Shown: piece by piece, positions 17,021-24,605 of the stretch
Layout: every line of letters starts with the position of its first letter
Numbering within the stretch: position 1 is the first letter of the stretch
From: Actinomycetes bacterium
Lineage (GTDB): Bacteria; Actinomycetota; Actinomycetes; Streptosporangiales; Streptosporangiaceae
Direction: 5' to 3'
DNA: 33,071 nt
Assembly (NCBI GenBank): GCA_021793235.1
Contig: JAJYTD010000040.1
Coordinates: 1-33,071 of the forward strand
The notes under the pieces: model-generated
Seen by the model: only the letters and a program-made list of their open reading frames with translations
What the model was told of the DNA's origin: nothing
Database searches by the model: none
Made by a program: the position numbers and the translations under genes

Positions 17021-17461
17021 TCAAATTCCGTCGATGGCATCGCGCATACTGCGGATCGACGCGATGAGCTCTCGGCGCACCCGGGGGTCGACCCCGCTGA
17101 AAACCCGCCGTTGCCGACTCCAGACGTGTTCCAAGTGGGCTTCCAGGGCAGTGGCCCCAGCCTCGGTGACGGTGACGGAGGTCAGGCGCTCGTCCCGTTC
17201 CGAACGGTGCCGGACGACCATGCCCTTGCGTTCGAGCTGCTGCAGCATGCGCGTGGCCGAGGGAGAGGCGATCCCGGCGACCTGTGAGATCTGGCCGACA
17301 CTGGGGTGATCGAGATCGGAGACGATCTGGAGCAGGAGGACCTGGGCGAGGGTGAGTTCACGCTCGCTGGTGGTCGTGCTGCGGCCGCGCGCTCGTACGA
17401 CAGCGGTCAGCAGCTCACGCCAGGCCTGGGAGAACTCGGCGAACCCTGCGTCTTCGTCCAC
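17021..17461 (-). CDS. MarR-family transcriptional regulator, 146 aa
   Basis: A winged-helix MarR protein: LTLAQVLLLQIVSDL as helix 2, VGQISQVAGIASPSATRMLQQLERKGMV as the HTH (key Ser-Pro-Ser-Ala-Thr at the recognition helix), and the wing HRSERDERLTSVTVTEAG with the conserved Asp-Glu-Arg. I chose GTG 17461, which has AAGGG seven bases upstream, over a TTG at 17476 without a ribosome site. It diverges from the mrp operon across a 223-bp region bearing AT-rich palindromes (17504-17528) that overlap a plausible mrp-side promoter, so it may control the antiporter operon, itself, or both. Confidence 0.88.
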   Translation of the reverse strand: MDEDAGFAEFSQAWRELLTAVVRARGRSTTTSERELTLAQVLLLQIVSDLDHPSVGQISQVAGIASPSATRMLQQLERKGMVVRHRSERDERLTSVTVTEAGATALEAHLEHVWSRQRRVFSGVDPRVRRELIASIRSMRDAIDGI

Positions 17462-17493
17462 GCGGCAGCCCTTCAACAGATCGCGCTGGTCAC

Positions 17494-17528
17494 TTGACCG
17501 ATAAATAGCATAGCTATTAAATAGCTAT
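17494..17528. promoter_or_regulatory. AT-rich palindromes and promoter between marR-type gene and mrp operon
   Basis: AATAGC-ATA-GCTATT (17504-17518) and TAGCTAT-TAA-ATAGCTA (17511-17527) are overlapping perfect inverted repeats. TTGACC (17494-17499) followed after 17 bases by TTAAAT gives a reasonable plus-strand promoter over the palindromes. MarR dimers usually bind AT-rich palindromes of this size that overlap promoters. Confidence 0.6.
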
Positions 17529-17672
17529 CGCACAGAAAAATGCGCCCGTCCATGCCGATGCGCCGTGGCCACGCATGCCGCAGGTAGCCGGTCACATACC
17601 GATCCTCCCGGGGGTTCGGGGGTTCCGGGCGGGATCACGCGGGCCGACCGTGACCGCCGCACAGCCCGAACG

Positions 17673-17776
17673 AAGGGGGACACATTGCTGGGGTTGCTGA
17701 CCGCGCTTTCGCCGCCGCGGCGCTGGCCCCCCTTCTGGTCCGGTGGTGGGGACGCACCGCCTTCCTGGCCCTGGCC
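17673..17776 (+). other. Displaced 5' end of mrpA (apparent frameshift)
   Basis: AAGGGGG (17673-17679), five bases, then TTG at 17685 is an ideal start. It encodes LLGLLTAL in one frame, after which the family-like text continues one frame back as FAAAALAPLLVRWWG and on into the long mrpA frame. The switch is at the TTT run near 17706-17709; one missing T would explain it. The joined N-terminus forms a normal first helix for MrpA. Sequencing error, true mutation or slippage cannot be told apart here. Confidence 0.6.
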
Positions 17777-20653
17777 GTGGTCCCCGCAGCCACCACCGCC
17801 TGGGCGCTGAGCCAAGCCCCCGGTGTGGTCGCCGGCTCCCCGGCCCGGCTCCACATCCCCTGGGCCAGGGAGTTCCACCTTGTCCTGGCGTTTCGGATGG
17901 ACGTCCTGGGCCTGGTGATGACGCTGATCGCGGCCGGAATCGGCACGCTGATCCTCATCTACTGCGCCCGCTACTTCACCGATGCCGAGCCCGGGCTCGG
18001 CCGCTTCGCCGGAGTCCTCACCGCCTTCGCCGGGTCCATGATGGGCCTGGTCCTGGCCGACGACCTGATCCAGCTCTACATCTACTGGGAGCTGACCACG
18101 GTCTTCTCCTACCTGCTCATCGGCCACTACACCGAGCGGCGCGACAGCAGACGCGCGGCCATGACCGCGCTCACGGTGACCACTCTGGGCGGCTTGGCCA
18201 TGCTGACCGGTGCGGTCATGCTCGGCGAGAGCGCCGGCAGCTACCTCATCTCCGACCTGCTCGCAGACCCGCCGAGCGGCCCACTGGTGTCGACGGCGCT
18301 CGTGCTGATCCTCGCGGGCGCGCTGTCCAAGTCGGCGATCACGCCTTTCAGCCTGTGGCTGCCCGCAGCGATGCAGGCGCCCACCCCGGTCAGCGGCTAC
18401 CTGCACGCCGCGGCGATGGTCAAAGCCGGTGTCTACCTGATCGCCCGGCTCGCCCCTGCCTTCAACGACGTCGCGGTCTGGCAGTACACGACGCTGGCCC
18501 TGGGCACGGTGACCATGGTCGCGGCCGGGTGGACGGCGCTGCGCCAGAACGACCTCAAGCTGCTGCTGGCGTACGGGACTGTGAGCCAACTGGGCTTTCT
18601 GACCGCTCTGCTGGGCGCGGGGACACGGGACGCCGCCCTGGCGGGGCTGGCGATGCTGTGCGCGCACGCGGTCTTCAAAGCTCCGCTGTTCCTTGTGGTC
18701 GGCATCATCGACCACAGCACCGGCACCCGGGACCTGCGTGAACTCTCCGGCCTGCGCACAAGCATGCCGGTCGTCTTCTGGACCTCGGTCCTGGCGGCCG
18801 CGTCGATGGCCGGCCTGCCGCCGATGGCCGGGTTCGCGGCCAAAGAGGCCGCGTTCGGCGCGCTCGTCCACGCCGGCGGCCCGCTCTACACGGCGGCCCT
18901 GGCGGGCGTGGTCCTCGGCTCCGTCTTCACCGTTGGATACAGCCTGCGCTTTTTGTGGGGGGCGTTCTTCACCAAGCCGGAGGTCCCCACCACTCCCGTG
19001 CACACCCCCGACGCGCTCTTCGTGGCGCCCGCGGTGGTACTGGCCGCCCTGGGGACGATCGGCGGACCGCTGGCGGCGGCAGTCGACCCCGTACTCGCCG
19101 AATACGCCGACACGGTCGCCTTCAACGCCGGAAACGACCCAGCCCACCTCGCCCTGTGGCACGGCCTCAACCTGCCGCTGGTCCTGTCGCTGCTGTGCGT
19201 GCTCGGCGGTCTGGGCCTGTTCGGCGCCCGTTCGGCTGTGGCGTGGGCGGGCAACCGGTTCGAGTTCACCGATCCCCACACGATCTACCGCCGAGCCCTC
19301 TCCGGCGTCAACACGTTCGCCATCCAGGTCACCGGCAGCACCCAGCGCGGCTCACTTCCGCTCTACCTGGGCACCATTCTCATATCACTGCTCGCGGTGA
19401 GCGCGGCCATGATCGTGCGGGGCCCGATATGGGGCATCGACCTCCCCCCGGTCCGGATCTGGGACTCCCCTCTGCAGCTGATCCCGGCGGCCGTCATCGT
19501 GGTCGCGGCGCTGTGGGCGCTGCTGGTCCGCAGCCGGCTGTTCGCCGTGGTCCTGGTCGGGGTCACCGGCTACGGCACCGCGACCCTGTTCCTGCTGCAC
19601 GGCGGCCCTGACCTGGCGCTCACCCAGTTCCTGGTGGAGACGGTCAGCCTGGTCGCGTTCGTGCTGGTACTGCGGCGGCTGCCCGCGCGCTTCTCCACCC
19701 CGGTGCTGCGCACCCGGCGCCTGGCCAACCTGGTGATCGGCGCGGCCACCGGGCTGCTGGTGGCGACCATGGCCTATGTCGCGCTGGCCGGACGTCAGAC
19801 CGAAGCGATCTCGCACGGCATGCCCGCCGCCGCCGAGGAGGCCGGCGGGCACAACATCATCAGCGTCATCCTGGTGGACCTGCGCGCCTGGGACACGATG
19901 GGAGAGATCTCGGTGCTGGCCGTCGCCGGGGCGGGAGTGGCCAGCCTGATGTTCGTCCGCCGCCGGGCCCTTCCCACCCGCCTCCGCCTGCGCGCCTCCC
20001 GCGAACAGTCGGCGGTCCTCCTGCCCACCACGCCGGTCCCCTCCGCTGCTCCCGCTGACAGCGCACAGGCGCCGTGGCGCCCCAGCGCGCTGCAGTTCGC
20101 CCCCCGGCAACTGTCCGTCCAGGCCAGATGGAACCCGATCTGGCTGACGGGGGCGCTCACGCTCTCAGCCGAACGGCGATCGATCGTATTCGAGGTGATC
20201 GCGCGGCTACTGTTCCCCGTCATCATCGTGCTGTCACTGTTCCTGCTGGTCACCGGGCATTCCCAGGTCGGCGGCGGGTTCGCCGGGGGGATCGTCGCCG
20301 GGTTGGGGCTGATGGTGCGCTACCTCGCAGGGGGCCGCTATGAGCTCTACGCGGCCAGCCCGGTCACGCCCGGTGTGCTGATCGGGCTCGGACTGGCCAC
20401 CGCCACGGCAACCGCGGTCGCCGGAGCGGTCATCGGAACGGAGGTCCTGCAGGCCGGCACCTGGGATCTGCACCTGCCGCTGATGGAGCCGGTCCACCTC
20501 AGCTCAACGCTGCTCTTCGATTTCGGCGTGTACCTGCTGGTGATCGGGCTGATCCTGGACATCCTGCGCAGCCTCGGCGCACGCATCGACGAACAGCTCG
20601 AAGAACATCCGAAGACCGGGCGCACCGACCAGGCCGAGGAGGCGACCGCGTGA
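17777..20653 (+). CDS. mrpA: Mrp cation/proton antiporter subunit A fused to subunit B (958 aa in the open frame)
   Basis: The large membrane subunit of the Mrp Na+/H+ antiporter, homologous to NuoL of complex I. Seen in order: DLIQLYIYWELTTVFSYLLIGHY (conserved Glu in TM5), KSAITPFSLWLPAAMQAPTPVSGYLHAAAMVKAGVY (the NuoL-type Lys and His run), LKLLLAYGTVSQLGF, then an MbhE/MbhD-like middle with GGPDLALTQFLVE. The last about 140 residues hold an MrpB domain (LLFPVIIVLSLFLLVTGH followed by GGGFAGGIVAGLGL). A-B fusion is common in actinobacteria. GTG 17777 is simply the first start in this frame and lacks the first helix; the true start is probably TTG 17685 with a frameshift between, for about 989 residues. 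It overlaps mrpC by GTGA. Confidence 0.93.
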   Translation: MVPAATTAWALSQAPGVVAGSPARLHIPWAREFHLVLAFRMDVLGLVMTLIAAGIGTLILIYCARYFTDAEPGLGRFAGVLTAFAGSMMGLVLADDLIQLYIYWELTTVFSYLLIGHYTERRDSRRAAMTALTVTTLGGLAMLTGAVMLGESAGSYLISDLLADPPSGPLVSTALVLILAGALSKSAITPFSLWLPAAMQAPTPVSGYLHAAAMVKAGVYLIARLAPAFNDVAVWQYTTLALGTVTMVAAGWTALRQNDLKLLLAYGTVSQLGFLTALLGAGTRDAALAGLAMLCAHAVFKAPLFLVVGIIDHSTGTRDLRELSGLRTSMPVVFWTSVLAAASMAGLPPMAGFAAKEAAFGALVHAGGPLYTAALAGVVLGSVFTVGYSLRFLWGAFFTKPEVPTTPVHTPDALFVAPAVVLAALGTIGGPLAAAVDPVLAEYADTVAFNAGNDPAHLALWHGLNLPLVLSLLCVLGGLGLFGARSAVAWAGNRFEFTDPHTIYRRALSGVNTFAIQVTGSTQRGSLPLYLGTILISLLAVSAAMIVRGPIWGIDLPPVRIWDSPLQLIPAAVIVVAALWALLVRSRLFAVVLVGVTGYGTATLFLLHGGPDLALTQFLVETVSLVAFVLVLRRLPARFSTPVLRTRRLANLVIGAATGLLVATMAYVALAGRQTEAISHGMPAAAEEAGGHNIISVILVDLRAWDTMGEISVLAVAGAGVASLMFVRRRALPTRLRLRASREQSAVLLPTTPVPSAAPADSAQAPWRPSALQFAPRQLSVQARWNPIWLTGALTLSAERRSIVFEVIARLLFPVIIVLSLFLLVTGHSQVGGGFAGGIVAGLGLMVRYLAGGRYELYAASPVTPGVLIGLGLATATATAVAGAVIGTEVLQAGTWDLHLPLMEPVHLSSTLLFDFGVYLLVIGLILDILRSLGARIDEQLEEHPKTGRTDQAEEATA

Positions 20654-21465
20654 ACGACACCCCCACCCTCCTCCTCGTCATCGTCGTCGGCGTACTGGTC
20701 GCCTCCGGTGTGGTGCTCCTCCTCGAACGGAGCCTGACGCGGATTCTGCTCGGCGTCATCCTGCTGGGGAACGGGATCAACCTGATGATCCTGTCCACCA
20801 GCGGAACCGCCGGCGGACCGCCGCTGCTCGGGCTCACCGACCCCGCCGCCATGGCCGACCCGCTGCCCCAGGCGCTGATCCTCACCGCCATCGTCATCAC
20901 GCTGGGCGTGACCGCGTTCCTGCTGGCCATGGCGCACCGCAGTTGGCAACTGCAGGGCAATGACGAGGTGCAGGACGATGCCGAGGACCGCCGCATCCTG
21001 ATCAAAGAGCAACGCGCCGAACTGCGGGCCGCCATCCGCGCCCAACGCCGCCGAACCAAGGAGAAGATCCGCGTGCAGCGTATGGAGCTGCGGCAGCGGA
21101 TCGCCGAAGCGGACCGCCGCGAAGCCGCGGAAAGATCGGCGATGCGGGCCGAACTCCAGGAAGCCCAGCAGGATCTGCGGAACTTCCTGGCAGAAGAGGA
21201 CACCGACGACACCCGCCGCCTGCGGATCGCCAACCGCCGACGCGACGTGGACGAGGGCATCCAGGCCGCCCGGGAACGGGTCCAAACCGTCCGGCAGGAG
21301 CTCGAGGAGCACGCCCGCGCCGACCGGGAGGCAGAGAAGCGGCAGCGCGGGGAGCTGCGCAGGCAGATCCGGGCGCAACGGCGGCAGCTGCGCATGCAGA
21401 TCCGGGCCGAACGCGAACGCCTCGCCCGGGCCGAGGACAGCGATCTGCAGGGGGCGGAGTTTTGA
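20650..21465 (+). CDS. mrpC: Mrp antiporter subunit C with long charged C-terminal extension, 271 aa
   Basis: The first about 100 residues are a NuoK-like MrpC with three helices (about 5-26, 31-52, 76-97), including LLGVILLGNGINLMILS and DPLPQALILTAIVITLGVTAF. The remaining about 165 residues are highly charged, rich in Arg, Glu, Gln and Ala, with heptad-like spacing and related segments such as IRAQRRRTKEKIRVQRMELR and IRAQRRQLRMQIRAERERL. Ordinary MrpC proteins end soon after helix 3 (about 110-180 residues). The tail should be cytoplasmic and coiled-coil; its role is unknown. GTG 20650 overlaps the mrpA stop, and the gene's stop overlaps mrpD, so the extension is in-frame within a tightly coupled operon. 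Confidence 0.9.
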   Translation: MNDTPTLLLVIVVGVLVASGVVLLLERSLTRILLGVILLGNGINLMILSTSGTAGGPPLLGLTDPAAMADPLPQALILTAIVITLGVTAFLLAMAHRSWQLQGNDEVQDDAEDRRILIKEQRAELRAAIRAQRRRTKEKIRVQRMELRQRIAEADRREAAERSAMRAELQEAQQDLRNFLAEEDTDDTRRLRIANRRRDVDEGIQAARERVQTVRQELEEHARADREAEKRQRGELRRQIRAQRRQLRMQIRAERERLARAEDSDLQGAEF

Positions 21466-23123
21466 GCGGCATACTGCACTACCTGGTCCCGCTTCCCGTT
21501 GTCCTTCCGTTGCTCAGCGCCGGTGTGCAGTTCGCATTCCGCGGTCGGGTGGCACTGGTGCAACGGTCGATCAGTATCGCCACGCTCTCGGCGGTCCTGC
21601 TGACCGGACTCGTCCTGATGGTGGGCACCGACACCTACGGCCCCCAGGCCGTCCACGTGGGCGGCTGGACGGCCCCCATCGGAATCGCGCTGGTGGCCGA
21701 CCGGCTGTCCGCGCTGATGGTGACGGTGTCGTCCGCCATCACCCTGGCGGTGATGGTGTACTCCATCGGGCAGGGCATGGCGGACAAGAACGAAGCGGCG
21801 CCGGTCGCCGTCTACCACCCCACCTACCTGATCCTGACCGCGGGTATCTCCGACGCCTTCCTGGCCGGCGACCTGTTCAACATGTACGTCGGCTTCGAGA
21901 TCCTGCTGACCGCGAGCTATGTACTGCTGACCCTGGGCGGCACCCAGGCGCGGATACGGGCCGGTGCGACCTATGTCGTCGTGTCGCTGCTGTCCTCGCT
22001 CATCTTCCTGATCACGGTCGGGCTGGCCTACGCCGCGACCGGAACGGTGAACCTGGCCCAGATGTCGGTGCGCCTTGCGGGCGTCCCCGACGAGCTGAGG
22101 CCGGTCCTGCAGGTCATGCTGCTGACGGCATTCGCGATCAAGGCGGCGATGTTCCCGCTGTCCGCGTGGCTTCCCGACTCCTACCCGATCGCGCCCGCAC
22201 CCATCACCGCGGTCTTCGCCGGCTTGCTGACCAAGGTGGGAGTGTATGCGATCATCCGCACGCAGACCCTGCTGTTCCCCGGCGACACGGTGAACGACCT
22301 GCTGATGTGGGCGGCATTGGCGACCATGCTGATGGGGATCCTCGGCGCCATCGCCCAGACCGACATCAAGCGGCTCCTGTCGTTCACCCTGGTCAGCCAC
22401 ATCGGCTACATGGTCTTCGGTATCGCGCTGGGCAGCGTGCACGGCATGGCCGGCGCGGTGTTCTACGTCGCCCACCACATCACCGTCCAAACCACGCTGT
22501 TCCTGGTCACCGGGCTGATCGAACGCCGAGGCGGCAGCACGTCGCTACCGGACCTGGGCGGTCTGGCCAAACTGTCGCCGGTGCTGGGGATCCTGTTCTT
22601 CCTCCCGGCGATGAACCTGGCCGGGATCCCTCCGCTATCGGGCTTCCTCGGCAAGCTCGGGCTGATGCAGGCCGGTGTCCAGCAGGGCACGCCGCTGGCC
22701 TACCTGCTGGTGGCGGGGTCGGTGCTGACCAGCCTGCTGACCCTGTACGCGATCGCCAAGACGTGGAACTACGCCTTCTGGCGCGCCCCGGCGGCCGGGG
22801 CGGTGGCCGCCCCCGGCACGGTCCTGGAAACCTCCGAGGACACGGCACCGACATCGGCGTTCGGCCCCATCAGCCAAGCGGTCGGCCCCTCGTCTCGGGT
22901 CCGCTCCTCCGCGAACCGCTCGGCCACCTTCGGCGGCAACCCGATCGTCACCTCCGAGACCCTCCCGCCCAGCATGCTCGCGGCGACCATCGCGCTCGTG
23001 GCCATGGGCGTCGCCTTCACCGTACTGGCCGGCCCGCTCATCGAATACAGCGCGCAGACCGCCGCAGAGATCATGGCGCAGACCCCCTACATCGATTCGG
23101 TCTTTCCCGGAGGTGTTGCGTGA
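21462..23123 (+). CDS. mrpD: Mrp antiporter subunit D, 553 aa
   Basis: A NuoN/NuoM-like membrane subunit with about 14 helices. Key text: DLFNMYVGFEILLTASYVLL (Glu of TM5), AFAIKAAMFPLSAWLPDSYP (Lys of TM7), APITAVFAGLLTKVGVYAIIR (second Lys), DIKRLLSFTLVSHIGYM and AGIPPLSGFLGKLGL. These are the proton-path residues of the MrpD branch. The start is TTG 21462 overlapping the mrpC stop (TTGA), with GGGGCGGAG upstream. The C-terminal region has a Ser/Thr-rich insert of about 50 residues (about 445-500) before the last helix, longer than I would expect. Part of the complete mrp set. Confidence 0.94.
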   Translation: MSGILHYLVPLPVVLPLLSAGVQFAFRGRVALVQRSISIATLSAVLLTGLVLMVGTDTYGPQAVHVGGWTAPIGIALVADRLSALMVTVSSAITLAVMVYSIGQGMADKNEAAPVAVYHPTYLILTAGISDAFLAGDLFNMYVGFEILLTASYVLLTLGGTQARIRAGATYVVVSLLSSLIFLITVGLAYAATGTVNLAQMSVRLAGVPDELRPVLQVMLLTAFAIKAAMFPLSAWLPDSYPIAPAPITAVFAGLLTKVGVYAIIRTQTLLFPGDTVNDLLMWAALATMLMGILGAIAQTDIKRLLSFTLVSHIGYMVFGIALGSVHGMAGAVFYVAHHITVQTTLFLVTGLIERRGGSTSLPDLGGLAKLSPVLGILFFLPAMNLAGIPPLSGFLGKLGLMQAGVQQGTPLAYLLVAGSVLTSLLTLYAIAKTWNYAFWRAPAAGAVAAPGTVLETSEDTAPTSAFGPISQAVGPSSRVRSSANRSATFGGNPIVTSETLPPSMLAATIALVAMGVAFTVLAGPLIEYSAQTAAEIMAQTPYIDSVFPGGVA

Positions 23124-23698
23124 CCCCGCCGACCGACACCGACCGGCCACTGATGTCCATCCAGGTCAAACGGCGCACGATCCGGCTCCACGCACTGCTC
23201 GTCCTGGCCGCCGCCTGGGTCGTGCTGTTCGGTGAACTGTCCGTGGCCACGGTGCTCTCCGGCCTACTCGTCGGGCTCGCCGTCATGCTGGTGTTCCCGC
23301 TTCCACCGCTGGGAGTCGGCCTGCGGCTGCGCCCATGGCCGACGCTGACGTTCTTTGCCCGTTTCGCCGCTGACCTGGTGGTGTCCAGCGCTCGCGTCGT
23401 GGCACAGGCCTTCGCGCTGGGTCGGATGCCGCACAGCTCTGTCGTCGCCGTACCCCTGCGGAGCCGTTCGGACCTGGTTTTGACGCTCACCGCGGTCACC
23501 GTCTCGGTGATCCCGGGAAGCGTCATCGTGGATGTCCGCTACGCGACCTCCACCCTGTTCGTGCACCTGCTCGGGGTGGAGGCCGACGCCGTGGAACCCG
23601 CCCGCAGGAATGTGCTGTCGCTTGAGCGGCGACTGGCGCGGGCCTTTGGTTCACGTGAGGACATCGAGCGGGTCGAGCAGGCAGGAGGCGCAACGTGA
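23120..23698 (+). CDS. mrpE: Mrp antiporter subunit E, 192 aa
   Basis: The MrpE/MnhE family: N-terminal helices (about 24-66), the RPWPTLTFFARFAADLVVSSA block, then LTLTAVTVSVIPGSVIVDV and the C-terminal FVHLLGV region. GTG 23120 has GGAGGT five bases upstream and overlaps the mrpD stop (GTGA), and the stop overlaps the mrpF start. MrpE is a small subunit needed for full antiporter activity in studied systems. The first about 20 residues are polar and may be a short cytoplasmic leader. Confidence 0.92.
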   Translation: MTPPTDTDRPLMSIQVKRRTIRLHALLVLAAAWVVLFGELSVATVLSGLLVGLAVMLVFPLPPLGVGLRLRPWPTLTFFARFAADLVVSSARVVAQAFALGRMPHSSVVAVPLRSRSDLVLTLTAVTVSVIPGSVIVDVRYATSTLFVHLLGVEADAVEPARRNVLSLERRLARAFGSREDIERVEQAGGAT

Positions 23699-23988
23699 TC
23701 TATCTCTGGATCGCCATCGCGGTGCTTTTGGGCGCGGGCTCACTGCTGAGCATGGCGCGCCTGGTGATCGGCCCCACCATCCTGGACCGGTCGCTCTCGG
23801 TGGATGTGCTGCTGGCCTCGGCGATCGCCGGTATCGGGGCCTACGCGGCGTTCCACCGCGATCCCACCGTGCTGCCGATTCTGCTGACGATGTCGGTCCT
23901 GGGGTTCGTGGGGTCGGTCAGTATCTCCCGCTTCGTCGCCCGCCGGCAGCTGGGGCGGACCGAACCGAATGAGGAAGGCACACCATGA
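23695..23988 (+). CDS. mrpF: Mrp antiporter subunit F, 97 aa
   Basis: A three-helix small subunit; LVIGPTILDRSLSVDVLLA is the MrpF/PhaF signature, with the conserved Gly-Pro and Asp-Arg. GTG 23695 has AGGAGG six bases upstream and overlaps the mrpE stop. Length is normal for the family. Confidence 0.92.
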   Translation: MIYLWIAIAVLLGAGSLLSMARLVIGPTILDRSLSVDVLLASAIAGIGAYAAFHRDPTVLPILLTMSVLGFVGSVSISRFVARRQLGRTEPNEEGTP

Positions 23989-24368
23989 TGGCGACCATTG
24001 CGGACTGGGCCGCGGTCGGGTGCCTGCTCGTGGGCGCGCTGCTGTCCTTCGCCGCCGGTGTCGGCCTCATCCGTTTCCCCGATCTGCTCTCGCGGATGCA
24101 CACCGCGGCCAAACCGCAGGTCCTGGGACTGCTGCTGATCCTGGTGGGCATCGGTATCCGGCTGGCACCCGAACCCCGCGTCGGCGTCCTGGTGCTCATC
24201 GCGCTCTTCCAGATCCTGACCGTTCCGGTGGCCTCCCACATCGCCGCACGCGCCGCCTACCGGACCGGGCGCATCCGCCGCGACCTCATCTCGGTGGACG
24301 AGCTCCAGGCTGAGCTGGACTCCGCCGAGGCGGCCGCGCAACCAGACCCCGGACCCGGCAGGAATTGA
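23985..24368 (+). CDS. mrpG: Mrp antiporter subunit G, 127 aa
   Basis: A MrpG/PhaG small membrane subunit with three helices (about 8-29, 41-58, 63-85). GVGLIRFPDLLSRMHTAAKP is the family signature, with the conserved Arg-Phe-Pro-Asp and Met-His residues, followed by LIALFQILTVPVASHIAARAAYR. ATG 23985 overlaps the mrpF stop (ATGA), with GAGGAAGG upstream. The charged C-terminal tail of about 35 residues is cytoplasmic by inference. It closes the operon; a hairpin begins right at its stop. Confidence 0.92.
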   Translation: MMATIADWAAVGCLLVGALLSFAAGVGLIRFPDLLSRMHTAAKPQVLGLLLILVGIGIRLAPEPRVGVLVLIALFQILTVPVASHIAARAAYRTGRIRRDLISVDELQAELDSAEAAAQPDPGPGRN

Positions 24369-24389
24369 CCCGGCCGGGACCTGGCCGGG
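24369..24389 (+). terminator. Hairpin terminator of the mrp operon
   Basis: CCCGGCC (24369-24375) pairs perfectly with GGCCGGG (24383-24389) around a 7-nt loop, starting at the base after the mrpG stop. No U-run follows. Confidence 0.55.
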
Positions 24390-24443
24390 GCCGTCGCAGC
24401 GGGATGGCATGAGCGTGGGAATCGAGTGCGAGAGGCCCCCGGC
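24390..24443 (+). repeat. 54-bp dispersed repeat, copy 1
   Basis: Matches 25565-25618 at 52 of 54 bases. It contains ATGAGCGTGGGAATCGAGTG and ends in GCGAGAGGCCCCCGGC. That end pairs with GCCGGGGGCC at 24516-24525, so the following insertion-element remnant lies inside a GC-rich palindrome. Confidence 0.75.
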
Positions 24444-24450
24444 TCTTACG

Positions 24451-24510
24451 GATCTCGAAGTCGTCCATCGCACCCCGTCAAGTGGGGTGTTGCAACGACC
24501 ACGAGAACCC
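24451..24510 (-). mobile_element. Remnant of IS30-like element ends
   Basis: GGTGTTGCAACGACCACGAG, continuing to GAACCC (24486-24510), is the near-complement of the left end of the 25629-25873 element. A weaker match to the opposite end lies at about 24451-24475, leaving only about ten bases between the two. No transposase sequence remains. It is flanked by the same arms as the second element. Confidence 0.45.
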
Positions 24511-24605
24511 AAGTTCGTCGCCGGGGGCCTTTTGCGTTGCGTCAGAACTGGTCGGATCCGGCTACTTGCCATTTCCTGTCAGGTATCCCGTGCTTGCCTA
24601 CGGGC

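Noticed and set aside
17525-19279. Minus-strand 584-codon open frame
   Set aside because: Low-complexity Gln/Arg/Gly-rich translation lying antisense to mrpA, which has clear family motifs; a typical high-GC shadow frame.
20499-22490. Minus-strand 663-codon open frame
   Set aside because: Antisense to mrpC and mrpD and made of Arg/Ser/Gln-rich text without any family resemblance.
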